From the NCBI GenBank assembly GCA_014607495.2, contig CP053159.1:4347501-4411500 (forward strand): DNA of 64,000 bases. Reading direction: 5' to 3'. The DNA comes from Carposina sasakii. Lineage: Eukaryota > Arthropoda > Insecta > Lepidoptera > Carposinidae. Made by a program: the position numbers and the translations under genes. Position 1 is the stretch's first letter; each line of letters opens with the position of its first letter. A model generated the notes under the pieces. The model searched no databases. It had not been told where the DNA came from and saw only the letters and a list, made by a program, of their open reading frames with translations. Positions 9,823 through 22,640 of the stretch are shown piece by piece.

Positions 9823-11202
9823 TATATACATAAACGTATATAGTGAGATTTAAAAAGTTTAATAGAGATAAAAACCTAAACCAAAAATTTTGTTAAGTGA
9901 GCAAGCTTGAAAAAGGTAAAATGACTTTCAATCCCTCTCTGGTTACTGGCCCCTTTAATTTAATTTTTCGACACAAATCTTCAATAATCCAAAGATTCTT
10001 TAATCACACATGTTCCAATTAACAAATCCGATACCAGCATCACATAACTAATGCGAGAGTATCAGAGTAATCATGAAAGGCATTAGCCAACTACCATTTA
10101 TTTCGGTTCAGACGGCTGTCAATCCGCGACCGCGCATTACGCTAAATGGCTCGAGCAAAGCCGTTTCCCGGGATAACGCGGGCCGGGGAGGAAATACTAA
10201 CATGCTAGTTAGTAAAGGATATTCCGCTTATGGACAATAAAGCAATGATTCGAAGGAAATGGGCCCTGTTATTTGATGAACGGGTAGTTTTATTGCTTTA
10301 GCCTAAGTTTATTAGGTTGTAAGTTGGTAATATTTAAATATACATTGTACAGCTTAAATATCATATTTTAATTATATCCTTTTCGTTAGATAAAATATCT
10401 ATGGATGTAAAAAAAGTAATTAGTGGACATTTTCATTTCGATATCCTCCTTTCACAAATAATACGGACATTATAAGAAGCAATCCAAATCTGTAGGCCAA
10501 TTTATTTTGAAAATCTTTATTAATTATCTTTAGTAATATTAAAACCAAGTTAAACCACCCCGCATAACCTAGATTTATTTCGGGATAATAACCTCCATAA
10601 ATGGTAGTGTACAAGACATGTAAGGGGTAGCAAACCCCGTGTGTTTCAAAACGGTCGGATTAGGCAGTAAAATTTGTTAAAGAGAACCATGATATGGGGC
10701 CTTCGGGCGTTTTTACCACCCATCGTTATTTGACCTTTAAGTTACATCCAAGCACTAGGTTAGAATAATAATCGAGGAGCTCTCGTTAACATGGTTACGA
10801 AAACTTGTGCGTGTACCAGCGGACGGACCAGCTAAAGGCCCGCAACTATCTCCCACTTGCAGACACGAACACAATAATCCCCGATAAAGCCCGCACATTT
10901 ACATTCAATTCTAATTTTGGAACACCCATTCCCACTCGGCCTTGATTGCCTGGTACTTGTACCGCTGATTAATATACCTTTTGGGCTTTGCGGGATTTGC
11001 GACTATGGGGTATTTAAACCAAGATATCGTAATTAAAATGATATGTGAACAAAGTTATGGATATTAAATTAGATTTATATATTCTATATATATGTATATC
11101 ATATTTAGGCACTTTTAAGTAAAGACGCTAATTAAATGGCTATGCCGCTATGACTCTTTTATCTATCTCTCAAAAAAGTGACATTTGCCTTATTATTTAT
11201 TA
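9823..11202. other. Unassigned DNA with GC-balanced islands
   Basis: No coding gene seen. The islands at 10110-10180 and 10800-10980 are markedly less AT-rich than their flanks and contain no long frame, a pattern compatible with conserved regulatory DNA. This is only a compositional observation. Confidence 0.4.
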
Positions 11203-11381
11203 CTAGTGGAGTCCGCGTGGACCGCAGTAAATGTCGAAGTTATCTGGGATAAAAATATTTTCTCAGGCCTGACTATCTCTGTACCAAATTTCATTTATAT
11301 TAATTCAATTGTTTTACCGTGAAAGCTGGACAGACAGACCGATAGACAGATAGTGTAACTTTCGCATTTATAATATTATGT
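11203..11381 (-). mobile_element. Helitron-like element, degraded copy
   Basis: The plus strand shows ACTAGTGGAGTCCGCGTGGA then ATGTCGAAGTTATCTGGGAT and ends near TTTCGCATTTATAATATTA. On the minus strand this is the usual order: TAATATTATAAATGCGAAAG, microsatellite-like CTGTC repeats, a GATAATTTCGACAT-type block, CCACTAG. The GC hairpin before CTAG is shortened. Confidence 0.65.
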
Positions 11382-11812
11382 TGCTAACATTTCCTCTAAT
11401 AGGAAGCCTGTATGATCGTCGATGCGAAACAATGTTACATTGTCTATGCTTCCAGTACCTTTCTAACTTTCTAAAACGAGTGCACAAAATTAAACAATAT
11501 TAAGACAAAGGGCACTCAATAAAGTTTGTTTAGGACACGACAAACGGAAAACTTTTTAAATTGAGTGTCCGTGAAGTGATGGCGACATGTTGATCTTTGC
11601 CGACATACCTGGCCCGAGTTAATATTTTCTTTGCGAGAACTTTGCACTTCAATTTTACAGTGTTTTTACGAGACAAACCTAGTCAGTAACAAGTTGAAAC
11701 TAGGTGATAGAGTGAAAAGAAAATTGGTATTTTTTTATTAATGATTTTATATTTTGTTTATCTCACTGGTCACAATTTTATTAACACTTCAATGTATTGT
11801 AAACCTCTATCC
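11382..11812. other. Unassigned DNA
   Basis: No recognised gene or repeat. Confidence 0.45.
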
Positions 11813-11985
11813 TGCTAAATAAACCGTGCCTAAAGTTATAGCTCCATTATACTTGATTTTTGTCAATAAAATATATGAAATATTTGTCAAATTAAACTGT
11901 GAATAACTCATACCTGGTTTAAAGCTTTTTATTAGTAAGGCCCTTAGGTTATGTAATACATAATGAGTTGCGCCTTAACGCGGCT
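11813..11985. repeat. Family D repeat, copy 1
   Basis: Shares the order of blocks GTAAAGTTA/CTAAAGTTA, GTCAAT(A)AAATATAT, TGTCAAATTAAACTGTG, CTCATACCTGG, CTTTTTATTAGTA and AAGGCCC with 53090-53245. Both copies are diverged and non-coding. Confidence 0.6.
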
Positions 11986-14264
11986 AATAGTAAAAGATTA
12001 CAGGTGTTCAAAGATTAATGTCATAAAATTCGTAGGTATATATGTACTTATATTCCAAGCCTGTCGCACATCCCATAATTAATGGGAGAGTGAAAATAAA
12101 TTAAATTGCTATTTGTTAAAGTGTGCTGTATGCGGCTAACTCTACATGCCTGTGAATTTATTCTTAAAGATTGTTTATAAAGTAAGAGGGTCTAGTAAAA
12201 GTATACTACGGTGTAATTCAAATCTACCATAATATGAAAGTAACCCCCATCTACCGATTGATATTTTTATGGCAAAGGTAATTTACGGAAACTACAGGCA
12301 TTACGAAAACTTTGCGAATAACATCGAAATCAAGTTTTTTTACTATACTTTGTTATTTTCTATTACACCTATGATAAAATATTACGACTACGCATATCTA
12401 AGGAGAGATATGAGGTTAGTATTTATAAAGGTTTTGTTTATTTCTTTTTCTCTTTATGTATGGACAATATTATTATAGTTTTTTTCTTCTTTACCTGGAA
12501 ATCTCTATGCAGTATCTTATAAATGTACGTAGATAAAGCTGACAGTACAATATTATATATTTTATAACGTTTCGTATTGAGGGTGGGTTTTTTTTTTATT
12601 AAATCTTTTTTGTAAATCGACGCGAAAACTTTTTTAACCCTTACTTAGAAAGTTTACTGTGAACTTTTACCGTGGAACATAAACAATTTAATTAATTGAT
12701 TAGCTTAAGGCTTTCTAAAACAAGTCTAAAGTAACGAAGATTTATTTTACTTTTGTTAGCAATTAACTTTGAAAGTGAAAAATCATTTAAACTTGGTTAC
12801 TTTTATTCCCTTTTTTATTGGCCAATTTTTCTTGGGAAAGTTTTCGACAAACCCTTTCTGTGGCAATCAGGCAATGCTTGATATTTCATGTCACAGAATA
12901 AATAAAGGAATAAATTGTGTATCACTTTATTATAAACTATTTACCTATTTAGTAGATACCAAATATTTTCAATTGTTATACCTGAGATTGCGATAAAATT
13001 CCATTAATAAAAAACCATAGAGATTCCGTCTATAGATTTCACACAATAAATTGGATTTTAAATAAAAAATTCTGCATAGTATAGCAATTAGCCATTAGTT
13101 TACGTTGTATGTACTTACCTATTTTTTATTTAGTTGTCGACTTCTATAGGTACATATATGCTTTATTATCTTTTACCTTATGTCAAGTTTATAGAGTTCG
13201 ACGCTTTTGTAAGATTGTTTTATACCCACATCGCCTGCCAGACAAATATACCTACTTTATATAAAATTACATCTCTGTTCGCCCACTCCCACTACTCTAT
13301 GGTTAACCCGCTAAAATATAACAATATCGGGATCCGTAGCAAATACAATTACGTTAATTAATAAATTAAGACCCGCCGAGTTTCTTTAGCTCGTTATTAA
13401 TTCGTCTCCCGTAGCCAGACGTCTTGCAAATGAAAGTGCCGCAAATATTTGTAAAGTAGACCGATTTACTTAATTTGATGAAAACTTTCAACATTTGTTA
13501 TTCTTTGGGTGGCTGTAGTGATCAGTATCATTAATAACATTTGCAGTAATGGTCTAAAATCTTAACTTGAATACACCACTTTTTACCTATATAAAAAACA
13601 GCGGTATAGGCTGCATAAATAGGCATAAGAATACCTTCTGTTTAGACTACAACCAAGAGAGAAAAAAAGCAACGAAACTTTTCGCAGTTTCGCATTCAAC
13701 CAAGCGCGAACACCTGAAGTTTAAAAAGTAAACGCCGCCATCTTGGGCGTATAATTAGGCTGTTTGCATTCAACCAGCGCGGTTCGTATGAATTCTACCT
13801 ATTGTCTGACATTGGACCTCCGGAGCTATATCATTTCTCGCACCTATAGCACTTAGCTTTAGGGTGAGAAGGAAGCAACGCGCTATGAAATTTAAAAAGG
13901 GTGACTAGGAAAACTAATTTATTATAATTTTTCATGTGAAAATAATACTTTGGTCTCCATTTTGCCAAAGAAAAATATTACTGTTGAACAATGGAACATA
14001 AAATGATAATTAAAATAACTGTAATTTTTTTATTTAATTATATTTTGGTAATTATTGCACATTTATCTTATAACTAGAATAGATTAATCTCTAATTTTCA
14101 CCCTTCTTTACCATATAAGTATGTGAATGTACGTATTACCATTTATAGATAACAACCAAAAACAACATTAATCGTTACCGCTAGGAGCCAACCTAACTGT
14201 TCTTTTTATACTATCCTCATCAGACATCTCTGATAGTGCTACCAACAGATGATATTCATAAGTA
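11986..14264. other. Unassigned DNA
   Basis: About 2.3 kb with short AT-rich frames (12269-12478, 12769-12996, 13134-13361, all +) dominated by Phe, Tyr, Ile and Lys, which I regard as chance. A less AT-rich patch lies at 13370-13450. No RNA gene recognised. Confidence 0.45.
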
Positions 14265-14367
14265 ACCAGGTTAGCTGGTAGAGAATGCCTTGTAAGGCAT
14301 TAAGCTCGCCCTTGTACATGTGTTTTTTGCTGTAGTACAATAAAGAATTTTGTCTATCTATCTATCA
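14265..14367 (+). mobile_element. Non-LTR retrotransposon 3' UTR with (TCTA)n tail
   Basis: AGGTTAGCTGGTAGAGAATG, GGCATTAAGCTCGCCCTTGT and TAGTACAATAAAGAATTTTG match the style of a common lepidopteran LINE 3' UTR. The AATAAA at 14339-14344 is followed by (TCTA)n at 14353-14366, the usual end of a truncated insertion. Confidence 0.6.
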
Positions 14368-14419
14368 GAGAGGTCGGAGGAGCTTAGAACATACCACACT
14401 AGTTAAGTTAAGATAATAT

Positions 14420-14546
14420 GGTCGATTCCGGCAGTCACAATTAAACCTAAACGTAAATTTAGTCCTACCTGTCCTTTTCTCTCGCTTTCATTTATGTTAA
14501 GAACGGAGATTAGGTTTAGGTTTAAGTTTGACTGCCGGAATCGACC
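14420..14546. mobile_element. MITE with 33-bp terminal inverted repeats (GGTCGATTCC)
   Basis: The left arm 14420-14452 begins GGTCGATTCCGGCAGTCACA. The right arm 14514-14546 is its complement with two mismatches in 33. The 61-base interior is non-coding. The flanks show no clear target duplication, so the superfamily is unknown. Confidence 0.8.
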
Positions 14547-17028
14547 CTGATAGCTCGCCAGTTGTATTGTTGTCCCAATCATAACAACTTACCTAAAAAA
14601 TAAACCGACACACTTTACCAACAACATTAAAATTCTACACCTTTTTAATCACTCAAAAACAAAACACGTCATATCCCGAGGGCAATCAAAATTTTTCCAA
14701 AGAACAGAATAAGATAAACAGAACCCGAAATCTCCATTTTACTGTTAACTACCTCGCGCTGGCAACCCTTGTTTGCCGAGGAGCTATTTGTTCGCAGACA
14801 ATCCCTCAAAATGCATAAATTCTTCTATTAAAAAACATTAATCTTGGGTTTTCGCCTGATAGATATTTATGCATGGTTGCAACCAATTTCACTGAAGCCA
14901 GAGGAAAATATATTTTATATATCGGTTCGTTAATACTAGCCCGCTGTTTACGGGCAATACAATTATCCGCTATCTCATTATGAACATAAAACCCACCCAG
15001 ACAATACCTGTATGTATGTAATTATTCTATGTAGTATATAATCTAGTCTATAATACTGAAATAAGTGTAGAAAAAAATATCGACAAGGATTTCCAATTTG
15101 AAACAGACAGTGTTGGTCAGAATAGAAACCAAAAAAATAGAAAAAACTCCAAAGTTCAATCACATCAAGCGTGGAAATTAAAAACGTCGATCGCAATTAT
15201 TACGAGGGCATGGTTGCGAAGGTTTTAAATATGTAAAAAGTGCATATTAGACAGTCTGGGGCTTTATATCCGTGTAATGTCTAGACGCGCCTGTACGATC
15301 TCTATTGAATGGAAAGCGCCCAGGCGAACCGACGAATATTTGATTATGTAAAGAGAAACCAAATAGTGGAACTGTTTTTGTTGCTTTTCTTTAAATGAAA
15401 TAAAAAACGATATGTCATTGAAGTAACAATAATAATAATAAAATATTTAATGAACATGAACGTTAAGCCTAATATTAACTTAACAAAATATACTCGTGTG
15501 AATATCGAATTAAAATTGCCGATAAAAACAATTTCGAAAGGGTATGTTTCATCAGCAGGGTGTTGTGAAGGGAATGCTAACATTGAAAAAGCGGGCAATT
15601 ATGTCCCGTCTACCGTACGAAGGAACAATACTGAAACAACGCAAATTAAAAATGTGCGAAAAAGAAGTATTCGCGACAAGGCCAGGGGGCGATGATAGGT
15701 TATGACAAATATGAGAGCCGATGCTGTTAATGAAAGTGAGCCTTTTGGAAATGCCACAGAAGTACGTCGTAATGTTGTTACAGAGGATATGGGATTGCTC
15801 CTTTTGTTTTATATTCGTTTTTCGGAAAGGGGTCAAATGCATGATATTTTTTATCACGCTTATTATTACGGAGCTACTTTACCATGCCAACCGAAGATAA
15901 TATTCAAGAAAATATTTTTAGTTGAATGATTTACTTTTCCATGTAGGTATGTATATTTATGAGATATCTTTACAAGTTATATTAAGACATATAAATTATC
16001 CTTTTTTCCTCCGTGAATGGGAAGGACATAATAAAAAAAATTATGAACAGTATTCGAAAACTGCTGAAAAATATCCGACAATTCATTACGGGTTTTCAGA
16101 CGAACACTGCAGCGAAACTAAAACGAAACAATTCCGCCATGAGCATTGGAACTTAGCAGACAAATGGTTTAATTAACCTGATGGCGTGGTGACTGATCGC
16201 GCCGGATTTCGTAAATTTCAACGCAATTAGAAACACTTGCAAATCTCATACCAATTAGGCAGCCGCCCAAAATAGCGCGCCCTCTCGTAATTGTTTTTGG
16301 AACGCAGTTTATGTGGCTTGATTTATCTGTTTCTCTTTAACGTATAACCTCAAAGTTTGCCGAGAATCTGATATAAACATTCCCTCTTACCATCCTTTCA
16401 ATATAAAAATTAATTAAGTCCTAATTTCTGTAAAAAAATAGTTATATCTTTCCAAATGTCACCAAGGGGTCAATTCATGCATGTATGTAGATACCTATAT
16501 ACTCGAAATATTACAGATACAAATGAATTAAAAATGATTCTCCTTATTGGGACTCAGACAGACAATGTAATTGACAATTGTCTCAATATTCAAACAAACA
16601 ACGTCATTCCTTGTATAAAATCGAAAAAAAAACAATTGAAGACATCTTTTGAGTAATTCCCACTTCTGGGACAGATGCATGTTGGGCCGAACTCTGTGCA
16701 GCCGTGACAGCTAATTAGCTTCATTGTTAAACGAATCTTGCCGCAGTTCCAACTTTTTAAACTATTTAAGCGAAACAGACCGAAAAATACCAGCAGTAAG
16801 GTTTCTTCTCAAGTGCACTGGCTAAGATTCATTAATTCCTTTCTCAAATATTTTCAGTACTGGAAAAATATAACAACCTGTCAATGAATGGCGAGCATTG
16901 TTTGAGTCAGTGTCCAGGACGGATGTTAAGTCGGGAGTTCTTTTTATTGCTGAATTTGCGTTTTATGGTCCATCACAAAGGGAACGGTGAGGGAATGTGA
17001 CAATTTTACACCCTTGTTGTCTCTTTTT
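14547..17028. other. Unassigned DNA with candidate regulatory island
   Basis: Frames of 75-101 codons overlap on both strands at 15344-16176, which usually means absence of stops in a compositionally balanced region rather than genes; none has recognisable domains or splice context. The patch 16190-16330, with few long AT runs, could be conserved non-coding DNA. Confidence 0.4.
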
Positions 17029-17620
17029 AGGGTTCCGTACGTCTGAATACAAAAACGGAACCCTTATAGGATCACTCGTGTGTCTGTCCGTCCGTCGCTT
17101 ACAGTCAATTATCTCCGAATCTATTAGACCGATTAAGTTGAAATTTGGTACACATATCAATTCCTGTGACCCAAACACAGAGGTGTGACGTGAGCAGATG
17201 AAATCTGTATATGGGGGGTCATTTTTGGGGGGAAAGGGGAAAATTAAAAAAAAAAATTCTGAAAACTGCATCGTGTGGCATATCAAATGAAAGGTCTTGT
17301 TGAGAAGATCTTAAATGTATTTTTTTGTAATTTTAAAATAAATAGTTTCCAAGTTATTCAAGAAAATAGACGAAAATTGACCATTCCCCCCCCTTATCTC
17401 CGAAACTACTGAACCTAAAATTTTGAAAAAAATACAGAAATTAGTTTTCTCCTTATAGATTATAGGAAAACCTATAAGAAGTCCATGATATTAAAATAAC
17501 ATGGTAAATCACTCAATATTGTGCGTACCAACTTACATTTGCAGGTGGAAAACATGATAGGTAACATCGTACGGAACCCTCTTCACGCGAGTTCAACTCG
17601 CACTTGTCGGCTTTTTTTAT
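17029..17620. mobile_element. AGGGTTCCG-ended inverted-repeat element
   Basis: Left end AGGGTTCCGTAC at 17029-17040 is matched by GTACGGAACCCT at 17569-17580. Beyond the right repeat is a family-typical tail with a 6-bp hairpin GCGAGT/ACTCGC (17587-17601) and a T run. Internal blocks such as GTGTGTCTGTCCGTCCGTCG and GTTGAAATTTGGTACACATA are widespread in moth repeats of this kind. No long frame, so non-autonomous. Confidence 0.65.
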
Positions 17621-20378
17621 TCGTATTTCGATTATGGAGAGCTGATACTTTAAATTCAATAATTGCCCTGTGCAAAATACCCTTCCATGTGAAGTAAAAT
17701 GCAAGTAATGTGTATGTATAGGAAGTATGATAAATGTCAGACATGGAAAATTTGTTCAAGTAAAGACCCTTCTAATGATCGGCCAGTGTCCAGATGCAAA
17801 CGACTTTGAGATATGAGTGATATTTGTTACAAACTTTTCATTTAGGGGACGAACGATCAATGGCAATACAAAAAGGAAGTAAGAAAACCATTGTACAATA
17901 TGGTAAATGATTGTTTTTTAAATCAATTCTGTTTCACTTTAAACCAAGTGCACAGAAACCACAAGAGTCAATAAAACCGAATCGTGGTGATTTGGAAACG
18001 AGGGTGTCGCTGCGGTTAGACGTGACGCACGCAGCGTTTGACGACGGTCACTTTATTGCTGACCTCTGTCTGCTGCTGCACTCCTAATCGTCATGGACAT
18101 TTCACACTGATTTGTTCAGCACTTTTTGATTGTCTATTTATTTCGCCGTCCCTATTTATATTACCAAAGGTAGTCATCGACTTAAAAGTAAATGTAAAAA
18201 ATGTATTTACCTTAAATTTAATCTTTACAATATGAATAATATAATTAATCTGTAAATCAAGTTTGTTTTTGTATCTATATGACAGTATGGGCCGATTTTT
18301 TCAATGGTCAGAAGTAGAAGAAAGGAAGTGACAGCTAGTTGTTACTAAAATATATGTATAGGTACATACAGGCTTACAATTATTTTTGCTCTTATTCGAA
18401 TCTTTTTAAGTTACTCAAACGACGAATGTTAAATTACTTTTAATTAATGAAGGTCGCGTATGCAGGAAATGTCTATCCATTAGTCGAAAGACAAACAGGG
18501 TACAAAAGTGGGCAGTAATATAATCTCTCGTCAAATTTGCTTGACCCTAAGGGGGAAACGATTAAGCTTCACAATTAGACGCAGACTGCCCCTTACATGA
18601 TGTATTTATATGGTTAATCTGCATGATTATACTGTATCAAACTTTGAGTCAGATGTTTATCGTTCGGTTTAAAATCGAATTTAAAATACGGGTATGGATG
18701 CCTGCCCATTTAAACTTTTCTAACTCCGTGCAGACTGAACCTCGTTACTGGCGGATTATTAAATATTAAAACAGTGTCCGCACAATGAAAGCTTCCTAGA
18801 CGATGAGTTAAACCGACGGATAAAAATAGATGTACGAGAACTCAAACACGGGTCCGCTTGAACAAGATATTTCATTTCAATCAACATTGTTAGCAGTTGT
18901 TGGAACAATTGTCGGAACAAATCTTAGTATTCATCGTCACGAACTGTCCATCGGCACATTAGACGCTGATCCAGATGTAAACTGTACCGTGATTGCCGGA
19001 TTAGAAACGAATGTAAAAAGAAACACAACACCGATTTTCCTGATTCGAATTTTAATTCAGAGCCATGAACACAATTCATATTTGTCGTTCTTTTTACTTT
19101 TGTAAATACAAGACCGAAATGAAGTTAAATGCAAATTACAGATACCAACATGTACCTATCGCCTATTGTTAAAAAAATCAAGATCAAAGCAAATAAAATA
19201 GTAACTGGTTGAACTTCGAATGAGTTCAATAAGTTTAACTCGTATCAAAACCCAACCGAAAATCGCATACTTTTATCAGCACCCAACACCCAGGGGTGTT
19301 TAATTGTGAAAAGAAATCTTTGCTCTTTGTCAGCCACGTGGCGCGAGGGGAGCTATTGATTTCTTTTGTTTTATGCTGATTGAGACACCTTAGCGATCCG
19401 CGGTCCCACCCCCAGGTTTGAACGCCTGACAAAACACTTTATTCTAAAACGAATTGCAAAAATCCCTCATACTGAACTTTATTGGTGGAGTGAGCAATGA
19501 ATTCACGCTCGTTTCCCTATAAGTATCTATCTTTATAAGTCTGCAATTTTTTAAGCTTCATATCATCGAGTCAATTTTAAAGTAGACTTTCTTTTCGTTG
19601 ATGGCTAACAAAATACCGGTGATCAATCATTGTCACGCAGATACTTATCGGATGTATCGGAATAAACCTCAAGATTGACATTCATAATGTATTGATAGAG
19701 GAAAACGTAAAAAAATACACACAAGTAATCTTATTTACCAACGACAATAATTGAGATCGGTTGACTTTCTTGTAAAAGTTAAAATGATCAACCGACTTGC
19801 CGTAGATGCGGTACTTAGTTTTTAGTTAGTTATAGATATGTATTTTACTTTAACGATATTTTAAGTTACATTAATGGTAAAGCACAATCTGTTGATTTGA
19901 CAAAATCCAGCCTATCACCATTATTATACCTACAGAGCCGTTTAAGTTTGTTTCTCTTGATTGACTGGGACTTAAAGAAATTTGATTGCCACCTCAAGCC
20001 CTCACCGACACGATTGCTTTGACGTTTTTTTCAAGATCCTCCCTAATGGGAGTCTGTTTTATCTCAAGTCCCTTAATGTTCTTATGCGGGTGAGAATAAT
20101 AAGATTTTGACACATTAATAAAACGATGATTATTTGATGTTAATCAATACGGTTGAATCCCGTTAACGACGCTTAGGAAATCATGAATTTCTTTGTCTCT
20201 TGTTTAATATTAGACTAACGTTTAGTATTCAATTAACGTGCTTTACATTGAGTATGTACTAATTTCTAATGGAAAACTATAAGTAGGTAGGCTAATCACT
20301 AAAGGATAATAATAGTATTGTTTAGTTATATAACGATTTGCGGGAAAAGCAGTTCATTGTTATTTACGGCTGTATCAC
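17621..20378. other. Unassigned DNA with a MITE fragment
   Basis: A 25-base piece of the TTAGGGC-type MITE (GGGCCGATTTTTTCAATGGT) is at 18289-18312. A 91-codon frame at 18830-19105 (+) has no domain I recognise and no splice sites that would make it an exon. Balanced sequence at 17990-18140 is compositionally distinct. Otherwise nothing is recognised. Confidence 0.45.
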
Positions 20379-20543
20379 TTAGGGTTGATTTTTCCAAAAA
20401 CGTCAGATAGCCTCAGAAGAATAAAGTTGATGCTATCTCTATCTTGTATTTCTCTTATTTCTCTTAAACTTGATCAAGATAGAGATAGCATCAACTTTAT
20501 TCTTCAGATAGGCTATCTGACTTTTAGAAAAATCGGCCCTTAA
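20379..20543. mobile_element. Near-palindromic MITE, TTAGGGC-ended family, best-preserved copy
   Basis: Starts TTAGGGTTGATTTTTCC and ends AAAAATCGGCCCTTAA. The interior pairs AGAATAAAGTTGATGCTATC with GATAGCATCAACTTTATTCT, giving a long hairpin around a short TTTCTCTTATTTCTCTTAAAC-like centre. The right end TTAA at 20540-20543 is the best evidence for a TTA or TTAA target. Confidence 0.8.
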
Positions 20544-21072
20544 TGTAATTTTATATCTTTAGCATTACTTTTTAGAAAAGTTGTAAGCTCTTCAGTATTA
20601 AAAGCGACAATCTTCTCATCATTGTCTCATTATAAAACACAAGCGTGTCGTTTCACATCAATCAATTTTTCACTTCCGTCCCAAGGTGTGCTTGAGGAGG
20701 ACACTGGAGTGCTCGACCGAGGGTCCATGCTGTGACGTCAGCGTCTATAATTACGAACCTTCATTATTAACTGGAGTAGACGGGCCATTGTTCATTGCAG
20801 TTATGTAGTTGCGGGTTAGTGCAACGTCTCCTATAAAATAGTATGTAGCTATTCATTGCTTTTAGGAATATCATATTATGACGAACTCGAATTTACCTGG
20901 GGCCTAAGATAGCTATAAGATATAAGATAGATAGATATTACATTATTTCTTGATTGAATCAATAGAGGTTCAACGCCGAACGTTTGCTCCAATAGGTAGC
21001 CTACATTTTAACGCGTTTGTTAAGTTATATGATGACGTCTACCTGCAATAGGTACGAGTGTTTAAGTTAATA
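20544..21072. other. Unassigned DNA with a perfect CRE
   Basis: No coding frame of interest. The segment 20640-20800 is of balanced composition and contains a perfect cAMP-response element TGACGTCA at 20733-20740, so it may be regulatory. Confidence 0.4.
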
Positions 21073-21165
21073 CTATCTATCTTGATCAAGTTTTTTTTTA
21101 TTAAAGAGAGCATCATATTTGTCCTTCAGATAGGCTCTCTGACCATTGGATAAATCGGCCCTTAA
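21073..21165. mobile_element. TTAGGGC-ended MITE, half copy
   Basis: Only the right half remains: CTATCTTGATCAAG, CAGATAGGCTCTCTGACC, ATTGGATAAATCGGCCCTTA. The left arm is missing. Confidence 0.7.
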
Positions 21166-22539
21166 AACTTTTTATAGCAATTTTAGTGCGAGCTCAAAAA
21201 GTTTCATGTCTGCTTTGGCTCCGACGAGCATCTTGATGGAATTTTTAATGAACCCAGAATTAATGTAGTGGTCCAAATCGAAAATCGAAGTGTGGACACC
21301 CTTGTGAGGAGAGTGTTTCCAATTCAGAGCTTTGTTTACTTAGGATTGGTTTTCGATTACCTATTCGTTACTTGTTTTGTCTGAGCGCGTTGGTGTGGAA
21401 GAATGGTAAGGTTTGGGATGCATAAGATATGTAACATAATGTACATATACTATACTACATAGTACCCATCATCAGTAACTACAAAAACTCTTCCATTGGT
21501 AACTGACTGAGAGACAACGCACATATTACATTATACTGTGGTCGAAGTATACACTGATATAACAGGGCGTAGAAAGCTAAAATGTATGTACTTATATTTC
21601 TTAAGGAGTATTGAGGAACATACGTACATGCTAATAGGAACTAGGAACGTGAAAAACAGAAATTTTGAAGTGTACGCTGATATTATCATGGATAGAATCG
21701 CTTGTTAAAAATATACACATGCAACCATGCAATATTCTAGGTACATATAGCTAGTTACATAAAAACATAACTTGGACAAAGATTAAGGTAGTATTTTTCC
21801 TGCATTTACGCACAAAGTAACCGTTATTATTAAATTCCTTTTCATAAAATTAAATTACTCATTAATATTGCATTAAACATACCTTTTCAATTAACTTTCC
21901 CAGTTTAGAAAAATTCCCGCTTTGTTTTCCGGTCGGTCCTAAATAAATAACGCAAAGAAGACTTTAAAGAATCAATTAGGGTACTGTCTCACTATTAGCG
22001 ATTAATAGACGATCTTAAAGACCCAACCTTAAACAGGTTTTCACTTTTATGTGAGAGGTTCTTATACTTTTTACCTTTTTATATTTTATAACATTAGGTA
22101 CATTTTTTATTTCAGTACATTTTTTACTCCCGTCAGAATCTGTGACAGGATTTTTTCCTCTACCGTGCTCTGAATTTCCTTAAGTTTTACTGGCTTACAA
22201 TACAGCAGGTCCTTAACATCAATCTCTTGAAATAAGGAGGGATTGGGCAATAAGAAAAATCCAACTCGTGAAGATTGACAGGTGCGTCTTAATAAGTCGG
22301 ACGACGGCAGCTGGGTTATACAAACGAAATGAGAAAAGGTAAATTGCTGAGTTTGGGAATAGCCTGTATTGAAAAATCTTCGGTTGAAACATTGATGACG
22401 AAAATTTGAGAATATTTGTTCGAGATGTAAATACAAATTGTTGTCATGAGTTATTTCTTGTACACCTTTGATGTCGTTATGACAAATTATTAAGGTTTAG
22501 TGAAAATGGTGTTCAATTCAATTTATTGTTGGTTTTAAT
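21166..22539. other. Unassigned DNA; one long minus-strand frame
   Basis: A 109-codon frame at 22107-22436 (-) ends in a Lys/Glu-rich, helix-like C-terminus (VKLKEIQSTVEEKILSQ). It lacks a recognised domain and shows no poly(A) signal directly downstream, so I do not call it a gene. The rest shows nothing recognised. Confidence 0.4.
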
Positions 22540-22640
22540 TAATATTTATATACATACAAAGCACACGTATCTGTCCCCAAAAATATTATAGTCAGAGCTG
22601 CAGGATCGCAAAAGAGTAATATTAAATAGCCACGTAGTAA
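22540..22640 (+). repeat. Family A repeat, 5' fragment
   Basis: ATATACATACAAAGCACACG, GTCAGAGCTGCAGGATCGCA and AAATAGCCACGTAG match the first third of the family. Confidence 0.55.

Noticed and set aside
14511..14530. TTTAGG repeats resembling insect telomere repeat (TTAGG)n
   Set aside because: Only two units and they are part of the inverted-repeat arm of the MITE at 14420-14546.
15344..16176. Run of adjoining frames (75-101 codons) on both strands
   Set aside because: Both strands open at once and no domain or splice signal; more like a balanced non-coding island.
16963..17286. 107- and 63-codon frames
   Set aside because: Inside the AGGGTTCCG-ended element; by-products of repeat sequence.
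22107..22436. 109-codon minus-strand frame
   Set aside because: Lysine-rich end looks protein-like but there is no start context, poly(A) signal or known family.
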